From Buchnera aphidicola (Hyadaphis tataricae) (lineage in GTDB: Bacteria > Pseudomonadota > Gammaproteobacteria > Enterobacterales > Enterobacteriaceae): a DNA stretch of 64,000 nt. Location of the stretch: the NCBI RefSeq assembly GCF_005081445.1, contig NZ_CP034873.1, positions 248,001-312,000 on the forward strand. The letters run 5' to 3'. Made by a program: the position numbers and the translations under genes. This document shows, piece by piece, positions 39,332 through 49,638 of the stretch; the first letter of the stretch is position 1, and each line of letters starts with the position of its first letter. The notes under the pieces are model-generated. The model was not told where the DNA came from. It saw only the letters and a program-made list of their open reading frames with translations, and ran no database searches.

Positions 39332-40105
39332 ATGGGATTATTACATGGCAAAAAAATTTTAATAACTGGTATTTCCGGTATTCGATCTATTGCATTTAGC
39401 ATAGCAAAAACTCTATATAATCAAAAAGCAGAATTAGCATTTTCGTGCCAAAACAAAAAAATCACTAAAACAGTAAAAAAAATAGCAGCATCTATGGAAT
39501 CTGATATTGTGTTAATATGTGATGTTGGAAAAGATCAAGATATTAAAAAATTATTTTTGGATTTATCTAAAAAATGGAGTAAATTTGATGGCTTAGTTCA
39601 TTCTATTGCTTATAGTCCCAAAAATCTTTTTTATGGGGATTTTATTGATGATGTTAGTCGAGAAGGATTTAATATTTCTCATGAAATAAGTTCTTATAGT
39701 TTTTTAGCATTAGCAAAAGAATGTAGAAACATGTTAAATAATTTTTCTTCTTTGTTAACCTTGTCTTTTCTAGGTTCTCAAAGAATTATAAAGAATTATA
39801 ATCTTATGGGTTTAGCTAAAGCTTCTTTAGAAGCAAATGTTCGGTATATGGCGTCTTCTTTAGGTAAACAAAATATTAGAGTGAACGTTATTTCTCCTGG
39901 TCCTATTAAAACGGTTTCTTCTTATAGTATTAAGAATTTTAAAAAAATACAACAATGTTATTCTTCTTTTGCATTAATCAAAAATCCTATCACACCTGAA
40001 AACATAGGAAACGTTGCATCTTTTTTACTGTCTAATTTATCATTAGGTATTACTGGTTCCGTTATTTATGTTGATAATGGTTTTAATATTAATACTATAA
40101 TATAA
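39332..40105 (+). CDS. fabI: enoyl-[acyl-carrier-protein] reductase (NADH)
   Basis: Final reduction in each round of fatty acid elongation. The ATG at 39332, preceded by GAG at good spacing, gives 257 residues numbered as in E. coli (262); the frame to 39311 adds seven unsupported residues. A Rossmann fold with GISGIRSIAFSIA and active-site Tyr156 and Lys163 (NYNLMGLAKAS). Residue 146, Tyr in E. coli, is Phe; the catalytic Tyr156 is intact. FabZ and AcpS, encoded elsewhere in the window, act in the same pathway. Confidence 0.97.
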   Translation: MGLLHGKKILITGISGIRSIAFSIAKTLYNQKAELAFSCQNKKITKTVKKIAASMESDIVLICDVGKDQDIKKLFLDLSKKWSKFDGLVHSIAYSPKNLFYGDFIDDVSREGFNISHEISSYSFLALAKECRNMLNNFSSLLTLSFLGSQRIIKNYNLMGLAKASLEANVRYMASSLGKQNIRVNVISPGPIKTVSSYSIKNFKKIQQCYSSFALIKNPITPENIGNVASFLLSNLSLGITGSVIYVDNGFNINTII

Positions 40106-40367
40106 TCATATAGCGTTTATAGCACAATGACATTATATTGTGATTATAAAAAATATGTATATTATAGATACATCATTTATCATATTGATTTTTTATAAAA
40201 TGATTTATTTTTTGAAAAATAAATTTTGTAATTTCTTAATAAATAAACTTTTATAAGTTCACTTAAAAAAATATCTATACTATTTGATAAATAAGTTATA
40301 TATTTAAATAGATTTTTAAATTCATACTATTATTAATAGTTTAATATAACAATTAGGTTTTATCATT

Positions 40368-42305
40368 ATGTTCCATAATAATCCATTACTTGCACAGTTA
40401 AAAAAAAATCTACATGCTAAAACACCACGTGTAGAAGGCGTAGTGAAAAGTACTGAAAGAGGATTTGGATTTTTAGAAATTGATGCACAAAGAAGTTATT
40501 TTATTCCACCTAAAAACATGAAAAAAGTTATGAATGGAGATAAAATAATTGCATTATTAAAAATAGAAAAAGAAAGAGAAATAATTGAACCAGAAAAATT
40601 AATTGAACCTTTTTTAAATAGATTTGTTGGAAAAATAGAAAAAAAAGATAATAAATTGTTTATTATACCTGATTATCCATTTTTAAAAAAAATCATTAAA
40701 TGCGATTATAATAAAACCTGTCTAGATGTTTTTCAAAACGGAGATTGGGCCGTAGCTAAATTAATAAAACATAAATTAAATGGAGATAATGCGTTTTCTG
40801 CTGAATTAATAGAAAAAATTATCACAAAAGATGATCCTTTAATTCCATGGTGGGTTACCCTAGCACGTCACAATCTATCTAGAACAGAACCTTATGTAAA
40901 AAATAATTGTTTTAATTTGCAAGAAAACTTTGAAAGAAGAGATTTAACAAAATTAGAATTTATTACTATAGATAATAGTAATACTAAAGATATTGATGAT
41001 GCTATTTTTATTAATGAAACTAGTCCCGAAGAATTTTGCTTGACTGTAGCTATTGCAGATCCTACTGCTTATATAAAATATGGCAGTGAATTAGATATTA
41101 TAGCATATCAAAGAAGTTTTACGAATTATTTGCCTGGACTGAATATCCCCATGCTACCTAGAAAATTGTCAGAAGATATATGCTCATTAAATCAAAATGC
41201 ACATCGTCCAGTGTTAGCATGCAGTATAAATATTTTAAAAGATGGAAGTATATCTAATGATGATATTCAGTTTTTTTTAGCATGGATTGAATCTAAATCA
41301 AAATTATCTTATGAGCAAGTTTCAGATTGGATTGATCAATCTGGAACATGGAAACCACCTACAAAATCTATAGAAAATCAAATATTGCTTTTGCATCGTT
41401 TATGTTTATTAAGAATGAAATGGCGATCTATAAATGCTGTTTTATTTAAAGATAGTATAGAATATCGTTTTAATTTATCTGACATTGGAAAAATTGATGT
41501 TGTTATTGAAAAAAGACGTATTGCTCATAAAATTATTGAAGAATCGATGATCATTGCTAATGTTTCAGCTGCTAAATTTTTGTCTAAATATCTTGGTTTT
41601 GGTATTTATAACATTCATAATGGTTTTGATGTTACTAATGCTGAAAATGTTATTTCTTTTTTAAAAAAATATAATTTAAATTTTACTGTTAAAGAAATAA
41701 CTAGTCTTAAAGGTTTTTGTAAATTAAGACGTGTGTTAAATATAGTATCTAACGAATATATTAATAGTAGAATTCGTCGTTTTCAATCTTTTGGAGATTT
41801 TAGTATTGTACCTGGTCCTCATTTTGGACTAGGATTTACGGAATATGCTACCTGGACTTCTCCAATTAGAAAATATAGTGATATGATTAATCATCGTTTA
41901 TTAAAATCTATTATAAATAAAGAACAAGCAATATTACTTAATGAAGATATTAAATTCAAAATTAGTGAACAAAAAAAACGTAATAGAATAGCTGAAAGAG
42001 ATGTTTCAGATTGGCTTTATACTATGTATTTACAACAAAAAGAACATCGATATAAAACATTTCAAGCTGAAATTACTGACATTTCAAGAAATGGAATTAG
42101 AGCTAGATTAATAGAAAATGGCGCTAACGTTTTTATTCCTGGTGTTTTATTACATAAAAATAGAGACGAATTACTTTTTAATAAAGACATGGGAACGGTT
42201 TTTATTAATGGTATTATGCAATACAAAGTGTCTGATGTGATTCCAGTAACAATATTTGATATTAAATCAGATACTCGTAGTATTATAGCAAAACTTAAAT
42301 TGTAA
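40368..42305 (+). CDS. rnb: exoribonuclease II
   Basis: Degrades single-stranded RNA 3' to 5'. At 645 residues (E. coli 644) it has two N-terminal cold-shock domains (about 15-170), the RNB catalytic domain with the metal-binding aspartates Asp208, Asp210 and Asp211 (KDIDDAIF), the YTTWTSPIRKYSDM-like segment (EYATWTSPIRKYSD), and a C-terminal S1 domain. In E. coli fabI and rnb are near neighbours too. The 262 bases upstream hold only a weak 6-bp hairpin near 40123-40142. Confidence 0.97.
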   Translation: MFHNNPLLAQLKKNLHAKTPRVEGVVKSTERGFGFLEIDAQRSYFIPPKNMKKVMNGDKIIALLKIEKEREIIEPEKLIEPFLNRFVGKIEKKDNKLFIIPDYPFLKKIIKCDYNKTCLDVFQNGDWAVAKLIKHKLNGDNAFSAELIEKIITKDDPLIPWWVTLARHNLSRTEPYVKNNCFNLQENFERRDLTKLEFITIDNSNTKDIDDAIFINETSPEEFCLTVAIADPTAYIKYGSELDIIAYQRSFTNYLPGLNIPMLPRKLSEDICSLNQNAHRPVLACSINILKDGSISNDDIQFFLAWIESKSKLSYEQVSDWIDQSGTWKPPTKSIENQILLLHRLCLLRMKWRSINAVLFKDSIEYRFNLSDIGKIDVVIEKRRIAHKIIEESMIIANVSAAKFLSKYLGFGIYNIHNGFDVTNAENVISFLKKYNLNFTVKEITSLKGFCKLRRVLNIVSNEYINSRIRRFQSFGDFSIVPGPHFGLGFTEYATWTSPIRKYSDMINHRLLKSIINKEQAILLNEDIKFKISEQKKRNRIAERDVSDWLYTMYLQQKEHRYKTFQAEITDISRNGIRARLIENGANVFIPGVLLHKNRDELLFNKDMGTVFINGIMQYKVSDVIPVTIFDIKSDTRSIIAKLKL

Positions 42306-42391
42306 TTTAAAAAAAATCTCTTATTTTTTTAAAAAAATAAAATACTTTTAAACAAGTTATACTAATGTAATACAAATTACGAGCACAATAT

Positions 42392-43039
42392 ATGAATATT
42401 TCAATTTTGGATTTATCTATATATATAAAGTTTCTTATAGGTTTGTGTGCTTTAGTCAATCCTATTGGAATGATACCTATTTTTACAACTATGACAAATG
42501 GTCAATCAATTCTAGAAAGAAAAAAAACTAATGTTATAGCTAATTTTTCGGCATCATTAATATTAATTATATCATTGTTTTTTGGAAGCGCTATTTTAAG
42601 TGCGTTTGGAATATCTATTAATTCTTTTCGTATTGCTGGTGGCATATTAATTATTAGCATAGCTTTTTCTATGATTAGTGGAGATTTTATAAATAAAATT
42701 AAAAGCACAAAAGAAAAACCAGACAATCAAAATTCAGCAAATATCAGCGTAATCCCCTTAGCAATGCCTTTAATTGCAGGGCCAGGAGCAATCAGTTCAA
42801 CAATTGTTTGGAGTACTTATCATTCTAATTGGATGAGTTTATGTATATGTAGTGGTTTTATTGTTTTATTTTCATGTATATGTTGGCTATGTTTTCAAGC
42901 TGCGCCGTGTGTGGTAAATATTTTAGGACAAACAGGCATAAACATTATTACTCGTATTATGGGTTTATTGCTAATGTCACTGGGAATAGAATTTATTACT
43001 ACTGGAATCATCACTATTTTTCCTGGATTATTACATTAA
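42392..43039 (+). CDS. ychE: MarC family inner-membrane protein YchE
   Basis: A 215-residue membrane protein, the same length as E. coli YchE, with six predicted spans: about 8-28, 45-65, 70-90, 120-140, 147-167 and 187-210. Conserved segments are LCALVNPIGMIPIF, SFRIAGGILI, PLAMPLIAGPGAISSTIVW and INIITRIMGLLLMSLGIEFI. The MarC family has no established transport substrate or function. Ends 6 bases before lipB, so the two are likely cotranscribed, an arrangement not found in E. coli. Confidence 0.9.
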   Translation: MNISILDLSIYIKFLIGLCALVNPIGMIPIFTTMTNGQSILERKKTNVIANFSASLILIISLFFGSAILSAFGISINSFRIAGGILIISIAFSMISGDFINKIKSTKEKPDNQNSANISVIPLAMPLIAGPGAISSTIVWSTYHSNWMSLCICSGFIVLFSCICWLCFQAAPCVVNILGQTGINIITRIMGLLLMSLGIEFITTGIITIFPGLLH

Positions 43040-43045
43040 ACTATT

Positions 43046-43675
43046 ATGTACGTTGTCGTTAACAATACAAACATTATTTTTCGAAATTTAGGATTAGAAG
43101 ATTATTCAATTATTTTTAAAAAAATGCATGATTTTTGTTTGTTACGTAACAGTGACACTTCTGATGAAATTTGGTTTGTTGAACATTATCCAACCTTTAC
43201 AAAAGGATTATCTAATCAAGAAAAAAAAATAACGCACATTCATAATATACCTGTAATAAATACTAATAGAGGTGGGAATATTACTTATCATGCACCAGGA
43301 CAACAAATATTATATTTTTTAATTGATTTAAAACGAAGAAATATTAACATTCGTCAACTAATCACAATTATGGAAAACATAGTGATAAAAACTTTAAATC
43401 AATTTTCTATTCCGGGATATCTTAAAGCACAATCACCAGGTATATATGTCAACGAAAAAAAAATTTGTTCCTTAGGATTACGTGTAACAAAACATTCTAC
43501 TTTACATGGTTTAGCAATTAACGTAAATATGGATTTAACACCATTTAATTATATTCATCCCTGTGGAGATAAAAACATAATCATGACGCAAATCAAAGAT
43601 TTTCACATAGATATAAAATTAAAAAATGTAAGAAATCTGTTAATGAAAATATCAAGAGATTATTTTAAATATTAA
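43046..43675 (+). CDS. lipB: octanoyl-ACP:protein octanoyltransferase LipB
   Basis: Moves octanoate from ACP to lipoyl domains of 2-oxoacid dehydrogenases. The 209-residue protein (E. coli 213) has the [12 protein letters not shown] motif (about 75-86), the lysine of [11 protein letters not shown] (about 138-139) and the acyl-accepting Cys173 in HPCGDKN. lipA follows after 122 bases, so the two-step endogenous lipoate pathway is complete here; ybeF between them in E. coli is gone. Confidence 0.97.
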   Translation: MYVVVNNTNIIFRNLGLEDYSIIFKKMHDFCLLRNSDTSDEIWFVEHYPTFTKGLSNQEKKITHIHNIPVINTNRGGNITYHAPGQQILYFLIDLKRRNINIRQLITIMENIVIKTLNQFSIPGYLKAQSPGIYVNEKKICSLGLRVTKHSTLHGLAINVNMDLTPFNYIHPCGDKNIIMTQIKDFHIDIKLKNVRNLLMKISRDYFKY

Positions 43676-43797
43676 TAAAAATTAATAATACAATTTTACT
43701 ATTTTCATTATCCTTATGCCTAAGAAATGCAGTCATTAAAAATAAAAACATTTTACATAATACATTGTTTTATAAAAAAATAAAAAAAATAAAAATA

Positions 43798-44709
43798 ATG
43801 AAAACTATACCGGTCAAAGTAAATCATTCTTTTAAAAAAACATTACTCAAACCTAATTGGATAAAAATTAAAGTACCTATTGATACATCTCGAATTCATA
43901 TAATAAAAAATGCTCTTCGTAAAAATGGTTTACATTCTGTTTGTGAAGAAGCACAGTGTCCAAATCTATCTGAATGTTTTAATAATGGTACTGCAACTTT
44001 TATGATTCTTGGTTCAAAATGTACTCGAAACTGTACTTTTTGTGCTGTATCGCATGGAAAACCTGACATAGTAAACACAGAAGAACCTAAAAAGTTATCT
44101 AATACAATCTTCGATATGAATATTAGTTATGTTGTTATCACATCAGTAGTTCGCGATGATTTATATGATGGAGGTGCTAAACATTTTGTTGATTGTATTA
44201 AAGCTATTAGAGATAAAAATCAGGTAAAAATCGAAATATTAGTTCCAGATTTTCGAGGAAGAATTAAATTAGTTTTAGATATTTTTGATCATTCATTACC
44301 TGATATTTTTAATCATAATATAGAAAGTATTCCAAGAATGTATAAAAGCATTCGTCCTGGTGCAAATTATCAAAGATCATTGAAATTATTAGAAGAATTT
44401 AAAAAAAAATATACAAATATTCCTACGAAATCTGGTTTAATGTTAGGAGTTGGTGAAAAAGAAAAAGAAGTTCTTCAAGTAATAAAAGATCTTTATGCCA
44501 GTGGGGTCACGTTACTGACAATAGGACAATATCTACAACCAAGTGATAAACATTTTCCTGTACAACGTTATGTATTGCCAAGAGAATTTCAAGATCTAAA
44601 AGCAGCAGCATTATCTATTGGTTTTGATCATGTTTTTTCTGGACCGTTAGTACGTTCATCGTATCATGCTAGTTTTCAATCTTATTTATCTTTTAAAAAA
44701 TCAAGTTGA
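43798..44709 (+). CDS. lipA: lipoyl synthase
   Basis: Radical SAM enzyme that inserts two sulfurs into protein-bound octanoate. It has the auxiliary cluster motif [12 protein letters not shown], the radical SAM motif CTRNCTFC, and the C-terminal RSSYHA with the serine that ligates the auxiliary cluster. I start at ATG 43798 (303 residues); the frame continues to a TTG at 43765, with no ribosome binding site visible at either. E. coli LipA has 321 residues, the difference being in the variable N-terminus. Confidence 0.96.
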   Translation: MKTIPVKVNHSFKKTLLKPNWIKIKVPIDTSRIHIIKNALRKNGLHSVCEEAQCPNLSECFNNGTATFMILGSKCTRNCTFCAVSHGKPDIVNTEEPKKLSNTIFDMNISYVVITSVVRDDLYDGGAKHFVDCIKAIRDKNQVKIEILVPDFRGRIKLVLDIFDHSLPDIFNHNIESIPRMYKSIRPGANYQRSLKLLEEFKKKYTNIPTKSGLMLGVGEKEKEVLQVIKDLYASGVTLLTIGQYLQPSDKHFPVQRYVLPREFQDLKAAALSIGFDHVFSGPLVRSSYHASFQSYLSFKKSS

Positions 44710-44807
44710 TGTCGTTATAAAAAACAATTTTTTATATATTTGGCATTAAACAATATATATATAATTATATTTTATAAATGTATTTTATTTATCCTAGAGG
44801 TTATATA

Positions 44808-45524
44808 GTGTTAAATTCTAATGTTTTAAATATTCCTAAAATTATTATTGCATTAGATTTTCCTAATAAAAAGGCGGCGATGAAATTAGTTGATCTTTTA
44901 AATCCATCGATTTTTTATTTAAAAATTGGCAAGGAAATGTTTACAATTTTAGGTCATCAATTTGTTAAAGAATTACATCAGCTAGGATTTAATATTTTTC
45001 TTGATTTAAAGTTTCATGATATTCCTAATACTGTTTTTAATGCTACTAAAGCTGCTGCAGATTTAGGAATATGGATGTTGAGCATTCACGCTTCCGGCGG
45101 AAAAAAAATGTTAATGTCTGCAAAAAAAGCATTACAATCTTTTGATAAAGCACCTTTATTGATAGCTATTACAGCATTAACGAGTTTAAAAGAAATAGAA
45201 TTAAAAGAAATTGGAGTTCATATTTCACTAACAGAATATATATTAACACTTTCAAAATTATCTAATGATTGTGGTTTAGATGGGGTAGTATGTCCTGGAA
45301 AAGAAGCGAAAAAAATAAAATATTTATTTGGAAATAAATATAAAATTATTACACCTGGTATTAGATTTTCTGAAGATTTATCGTATGACCAAAACAACGT
45401 TATTTCCCCAAAAGAAGCTAAAGCATATAATATAGATTATATAGTTTTAGGACGTTCTGTTACCATGTCAAAAAATCCTATTCATAAACTAAACTTAATA
45501 ATAAATTCTATGAAATACACTTAA
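44808..45524 (+). CDS. pyrF: orotidine 5'-phosphate decarboxylase
   Basis: Final step to UMP in pyrimidine synthesis; the product is the substrate of PyrH. The TIM-barrel signature FLDLKFHDIPNT with the catalytic Lys is present, as are IALDFPN near the N-terminus and VTPGIR-type TPGIRF. I choose GTG at 44808 as start because AGAGG lies at 44796-44800, 7 bases before it; the in-frame ATG at 44778 has no ribosome binding site and the homology starts after the GTG. That gives 238 residues (E. coli 245). Confidence 0.94.
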   Translation: MLNSNVLNIPKIIIALDFPNKKAAMKLVDLLNPSIFYLKIGKEMFTILGHQFVKELHQLGFNIFLDLKFHDIPNTVFNATKAAADLGIWMLSIHASGGKKMLMSAKKALQSFDKAPLLIAITALTSLKEIELKEIGVHISLTEYILTLSKLSNDCGLDGVVCPGKEAKKIKYLFGNKYKIITPGIRFSEDLSYDQNNVISPKEAKAYNIDYIVLGRSVTMSKNPIHKLNLIINSMKYT

Positions 45525-45557
45525 AAAATTTTTTAATTTTTTAGTTAAGAGGTTTTT

Positions 45558-46145
45558 ATGCAATTAATAAAAATAGAAAAAGCAATGTTACCAACTCCTT
45601 GGGGAAGTTTTTTTATTTTTGGTTTTGAAGAAAAAAAAAGTGGAAAAAATCACATTGCTCTTGTTTATGGAAATATAAAAAAAAGTACTCCTGTACTTGC
45701 TAGAGTACATTCAGAATGTCTTACAGGAGATGCTCTTTTTAGTTTAAGATGCGATTGTGGTTCTCAATTAAAAATGGCAATGAAAATAATTGCTAAATCA
45801 GGAAGCGGTATACTGATTTATCATCGCCAAGAAGGAAGAAACATTGGTTTACTCAATAAAATTAAAGCATATGCCTTACAAGATCAAGGTTTTGATACTG
45901 TTGAGGCCAATGAAAAACTAGGTTTTTCTGCAGATGCAAGAGATTTTTCATTATGTGCTGACATATTCAAAATATTAAAAGTTAAAAAAATACGTTTATT
46001 AACAAACAATCCATTAAAAGTAACAATGCTGAATAATGCAGGCATAAATATTATAGAACGCGTACCTCTTATAACAAAAACAAATTCTAAAAACGAATTT
46101 TATTTACAAACTAAAGAAAAAAAAATGGGTCACGTTTTTAAATAG
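45558..46145 (+). CDS. ribA: GTP cyclohydrolase II
   Basis: First step of riboflavin synthesis from GTP, a vitamin the symbiont can supply to its aphid host. The 195-residue protein (E. coli 196) has the zinc cysteines 54, 65 and 67 (SECLTGD, CDCGSQ), the [10 protein letters not shown] segment and the LLTNNPLKV motif. AAGAGG precedes the ATG. It follows pyrF by 33 bases; the upstream region shows no FMN riboswitch. It is a stand-alone RibA, not fused to RibB. Confidence 0.97.
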   Translation: MQLIKIEKAMLPTPWGSFFIFGFEEKKSGKNHIALVYGNIKKSTPVLARVHSECLTGDALFSLRCDCGSQLKMAMKIIAKSGSGILIYHRQEGRNIGLLNKIKAYALQDQGFDTVEANEKLGFSADARDFSLCADIFKILKVKKIRLLTNNPLKVTMLNNAGINIIERVPLITKTNSKNEFYLQTKEKKMGHVFK

Positions 46146-46201
46146 ATATCTTGATTCAGCTGAAAATGGTGAAAAAAATTATTTAAAAATTAAAAATATT
46201 C

Positions 46202-47662
46202 TTATAACAAAGGACTTAAAAAATAAAAGATTTTCTCTACAACTCTGGTCCAATATGCCCGCATAGACCAGACTTTTTCATCTAATAAAATTGAATTGGT
46301 AATATAATCTTGTTGTATACCAAGTAATTTTTTTCCAAAATATTGATCATCAATAACTAAGGTAATTTCAAAATTTAACCAAAGACTTCTCATATCTAAA
46401 TTAACAGTTCCAATTAAGCTTAATTGTTGATCAACTAAAATACTTTTGCTATGTAATAAACCTTTTTTAAATCGATAAATTTTTACTCCAGCTTCTAATA
46501 ATTCTGCAAAAAAGACTCTACTAGACCATTTGACTAAAATAGAATCATGGTATAATGGTATGATAATACTAACATTAACACCTCTTTGTGCTGCCGCACA
46601 AATAGCATATAATAAATCTTCACTGGGAACTAAATATGGTGTTGTTATGATTAATTCTTTTCTAGCTGAATAAATAGCAGTTAATAAAGCTTGATGAATC
46701 ATGTTTTTAGGAAAACCAGGTCCGGATGCAATTACTTGCATTGCAGCAGTGGTATCAGATTGATTATTATTCAAGGTTTTTTCAGGTAATGATGGTAAAA
46801 TTTTATCACCTGTTTCAATTTCCCAATCACAAGAATAAATCATGCCTATCATCGATGCAATAGGACCTTCTATTCTAGCCATTAAATCAATCCATTGACC
46901 GATTCCAGAAGATTGTTTGAATAATAAGGGATCAGCAAGATTCATACTTCCTGAGTATACAATGTAATTATCAATTAATACGATTTTTCTATGTTGTCTC
47001 ACATCTAAGCGTCTTAAACAGACTCTTAATAAATTAAATTTTAAAGATTCTACAACCTGAATGCCAGCTTGTCTCATAATTTTTACCCAAGGGCTTCTAA
47101 AAAAAGCTATACTTCCAGCAGAATCCAACATTAATCGACATTTTATACCTCTTTTTGCAGATTGAATAAGAGCAATTGCAACATCATCTGCTATACCTCC
47201 AGGTTTCCAAATATAAAATACCATTTCGATGTTTTTACGTGCTAAAGAAATATCACGTATTAAAATTTTCATTGTATGATGAGTATTGCTCAATAGTTTT
47301 ATTTTATTACTTTTAACACCAGAAATTCCTTGTCTATGTTTACATAATTGAAATAAAGTAGTAGCTACTTCGCTATTTTTTTCTTGAAAAATATGATTGT
47401 GTTCTTTAAATTTATTCAACCATTGATTAGATATTGACCAAATTTGATTTGCTATTTTTTTTTGTCTTTTGCATAAATATAGTTCTCCAAAAAAAAACCA
47501 AATAGAAAAACCAATTAATGGAATGATATAAATTATTAACAACCAAGACATAGAAGCAGATATACTACGTCTTTTTATTAATATGCGAAAAGTAATGTTT
47601 GCTACTGATAACCAATATAATAAAAATATTAAAAATTTTATTGAATAATAAAAAATATCCAT
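46202..47662 (-). CDS. cls: cardiolipin synthase A
   Basis: Inner-membrane enzyme that condenses two phosphatidylglycerols to cardiolipin. At 486 residues it equals E. coli ClsA, with two N-terminal spans (about 5-25 and 38-58) and both phospholipase-D HKD motifs, [13 protein letters not shown] (about 225-245) and [13 protein letters not shown] (about 402-422). Motif residues are intact. It converges with ribA; cdsA, needed upstream for CDP-diacylglycerol, is missing from its usual place after uppS. Confidence 0.96.
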   Translation of the reverse strand: MDIFYYSIKFLIFLLYWLSVANITFRILIKRRSISASMSWLLIIYIIPLIGFSIWFFFGELYLCKRQKKIANQIWSISNQWLNKFKEHNHIFQEKNSEVATTLFQLCKHRQGISGVKSNKIKLLSNTHHTMKILIRDISLARKNIEMVFYIWKPGGIADDVAIALIQSAKRGIKCRLMLDSAGSIAFFRSPWVKIMRQAGIQVVESLKFNLLRVCLRRLDVRQHRKIVLIDNYIVYSGSMNLADPLLFKQSSGIGQWIDLMARIEGPIASMIGMIYSCDWEIETGDKILPSLPEKTLNNNQSDTTAAMQVIASGPGFPKNMIHQALLTAIYSARKELIITTPYLVPSEDLLYAICAAAQRGVNVSIIIPLYHDSILVKWSSRVFFAELLEAGVKIYRFKKGLLHSKSILVDQQLSLIGTVNLDMRSLWLNFEITLVIDDQYFGKKLLGIQQDYITNSILLDEKVWSMRAYWTRVVEKIFYFLSPLL

Positions 47663-47767
47663 TTATTACTATTCCTATTAATATTTAAAAAAATGTCTGT
47701 TAAAATATTACACAAATACATCATGTAACTATGATGCTATATAGCATAAAACTTTTTATAATGATGT

Positions 47768-48175
47768 TTAAATAATACTCATAGGACATAATTCACGAGG
47801 TTTTCCTCTTTTATCAATAGCCACATAAATAAACTCGCCTTTTGCAGCGCAATAATATTGACCAAATTCTTTTGAATCAACTTTTTTAACCCATATTTCT
47901 ATATGAATATTAATTGAACTATTTCCAATTTTTATACAATGTCCATAACAACTGACAACTTCTCCGACTGATACAGATTTTAAAAAAGTAATATTATTTA
48001 CTTGTACAGTAACGACTTTACCGCCTGAAATTTCTTTTGCTAATATTGCCCCACCGATATCCATTTTAGACATAATCCAACCACCAAATATATCACCATT
48101 AGCATTTTTATTTTTAGGCATTGCAAGTGTTTTTAATACTATTATTCCCTTCGGTAATATGTTGATATTTAACAT
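47768..48175 (-). CDS. yciA: acyl-CoA thioesterase YciA
   Basis: A hot-dog fold thioesterase of 135 residues (E. coli 132) that hydrolyses a broad range of acyl-CoAs. The conserved MPKNKNANGDIFGGWIMSKMDIGGAI segment carries the Asn and the catalytic Asp, and TVQVNNITFLKSVSVGE contributes the second active-site strand. It lies in the order yciC-yciB-yciA as in E. coli, 34 bases after yciB, next to cls, hinting at a membrane-lipid neighbourhood. Confidence 0.94.
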   Translation of the reverse strand: MLNINILPKGIIVLKTLAMPKNKNANGDIFGGWIMSKMDIGGAILAKEISGGKVVTVQVNNITFLKSVSVGEVVSCYGHCIKIGNSSINIHIEIWVKKVDSKEFGQYYCAAKGEFIYVAIDKRGKPRELCPMSII

Positions 48176-48209
48176 TTTTGCGACATATACTCCATGAAAA
48201 TATAAAAAA

Positions 48210-48743
48210 TTATTCTTTTTTTAACATTTTAGAATTGATATAAATACTAGTTATTAAAATTAAAAAAAATGTTAAAGTAGTAAATCCAAAAACTTTAAAT
48301 GTTACCCATGTTTTTTCTGAACACCAGAATGCTATATAAATGTTTAACAAACTGCAACCTAAAAAAAACAAAAACCAGAAAAAATTAATCTTTTTCCAAT
48401 AAACATCAGATATATTAATATCATTTTCTAAAAATCTTTGCATAATTGTTTTTTTTAGAAAAAATTGACTAATAAATAAAATTATTGCAAAAATAATATA
48501 AATAATCGTAATTTTCCATTTGATAAATCTAGTGTCATGAAAAAATATTGTCAAAGATGCAAATAGAACAATTGTTAAAAAACTAAAAAGATTCATTTTA
48601 TCGATTTCATGATAAATAATCCAATATAGTATACATATGAAACCTGAAGTAAAAATTAATGATCCTGAAGCAACAAAAATATCGTAAAAATTATAAAAAA
48701 CAAAAAAAACAATCATTGGGAGTATATTTAATATTTGTTTCAT
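48210..48743 (-). CDS. yciB: inner-membrane septation/envelope protein YciB
   Basis: A 177-residue protein (E. coli 179) with five predicted membrane spans and the family start MKQILNILPMIVFFVFY. The central FHDTRFIKWKITIIYIIFA segment and the C-terminal WVTFKVFGFTTLTFFLILITSIYI match YciB (IspZ). In E. coli it affects cell-envelope integrity and interacts with division and elongation proteins; the biochemical role is unknown. 19 bases downstream of yciC. Confidence 0.93.
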   Translation of the reverse strand: MKQILNILPMIVFFVFYNFYDIFVASGSLIFTSGFICILYWIIYHEIDKMNLFSFLTIVLFASLTIFFHDTRFIKWKITIIYIIFAIILFISQFFLKKTIMQRFLENDINISDVYWKKINFFWFLFFLGCSLLNIYIAFWCSEKTWVTFKVFGFTTLTFFLILITSIYINSKMLKKE

Positions 48744-48762
48744 AATATAAACTTAAATAATG

Positions 48763-49512
48763 TTAATTTTTGCATGAACGTAAAAAAATCATATAAAAAC
48801 GAAATAAATATATAATTAGTAAAGAATATAATAAATTCATACTAATATTAGATATTAAAAAAAGAACATTCTTATTAAGAAAAATCATGTTAGATATTAT
48901 GATTGTGAGGATAGATTTACTACAGATCCAAAATAAAAAACCTGGAGCTATGATTTTTATATTTTTCCAACAAATATTCATGCTAAGAAAAATTGATTCT
49001 ATTAAAGTATTTTCTTTAAAAGATAAAATAATCGGTGCTAAAGATAAGACCATTGATAGTAATACACCTGGAATCACAAAAAACATAAAACCTAATTGAA
49101 CAAAAAAAGCAGTGATCAAATTTAATACAAGTAAATTTGGTATTGATTTAAATAACGAAGATGTTAAAGGAGTAATGGTTGTTTCTTTGTTTTTTGATAC
49201 AGTAAAAATTAAGGTGATTACACTACTTAATAACAATGTTTTATTTATTAATAATGCAATTATTTTTAAAATGCAGTATTTAAATAGTTCATTTTTTTCT
49301 TCTATGTTCATATGATAAAGTAAATCTAACAAAGAACGTGTATCAATAAATTTATTATTTTCTATTATAGTAACAATCTGTGTGTTTGGTTGTATAAACA
49401 TATTGATCAATATACTAAAAAACGTTATAAAAATAGATATAAAAAAAATAGAACTAATTTGATTAGAAAAAAAATGATATGTATCATTTTTTATTTCACT
49501 AACTGTAATCAC
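48763..49512 (-). CDS. yciC: UPF0259 inner-membrane protein YciC
   Basis: A 249-residue, multi-span membrane protein (about six spans) of the YciC family, E. coli 247. Recognition rests on position between trpA and yciB, matching length, and the motifs around FVIPGVLLSMVLSLAPIIL and SIFLSMNICWKNIKIIAPGF. The sequence is otherwise poorly conserved. No function is established; it may act with YciB in envelope maintenance. Confidence 0.85.
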   Translation of the reverse strand: MITVSEIKNDTYHFFSNQISSIFFISIFITFFSILINMFIQPNTQIVTIIENNKFIDTRSLLDLLYHMNIEEKNELFKYCILKIIALLINKTLLLSSVITLIFTVSKNKETTITPLTSSLFKSIPNLLVLNLITAFFVQLGFMFFVIPGVLLSMVLSLAPIILSFKENTLIESIFLSMNICWKNIKIIAPGFLFWICSKSILTIIISNMIFLNKNVLFLISNISMNLLYSLLIIYLFRFYMIFLRSCKN

Positions 49513-49638
49513 TATATGTATGCTCCTTTTTTATAAAATTTATATATAATATAAAGATTATACATATAATTTTACAGAAAAATATTATTTAAATGAAAAA
49601 TGTTATTCAAAATGAAAGCATCTTGTTGTACAAATTGA

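Noticed and set aside
40123..40142. 6-bp hairpin CACAAT/ATTGTG after fabI as terminator
   Set aside because: Stem is short and weak and no T-tract follows, so it does not stand out from background.
45525..45557. FMN riboswitch ahead of ribA
   Set aside because: Only 33 AT-rich bases separate pyrF and ribA, far too short for the RFN element.
49112..49315. Plus-strand frames opposite yciC, and similar antisense frames opposite dnaE, argS, trpC and ispG
   Set aside because: They mirror codon bias of the real genes and have neither start context nor recognisable products.
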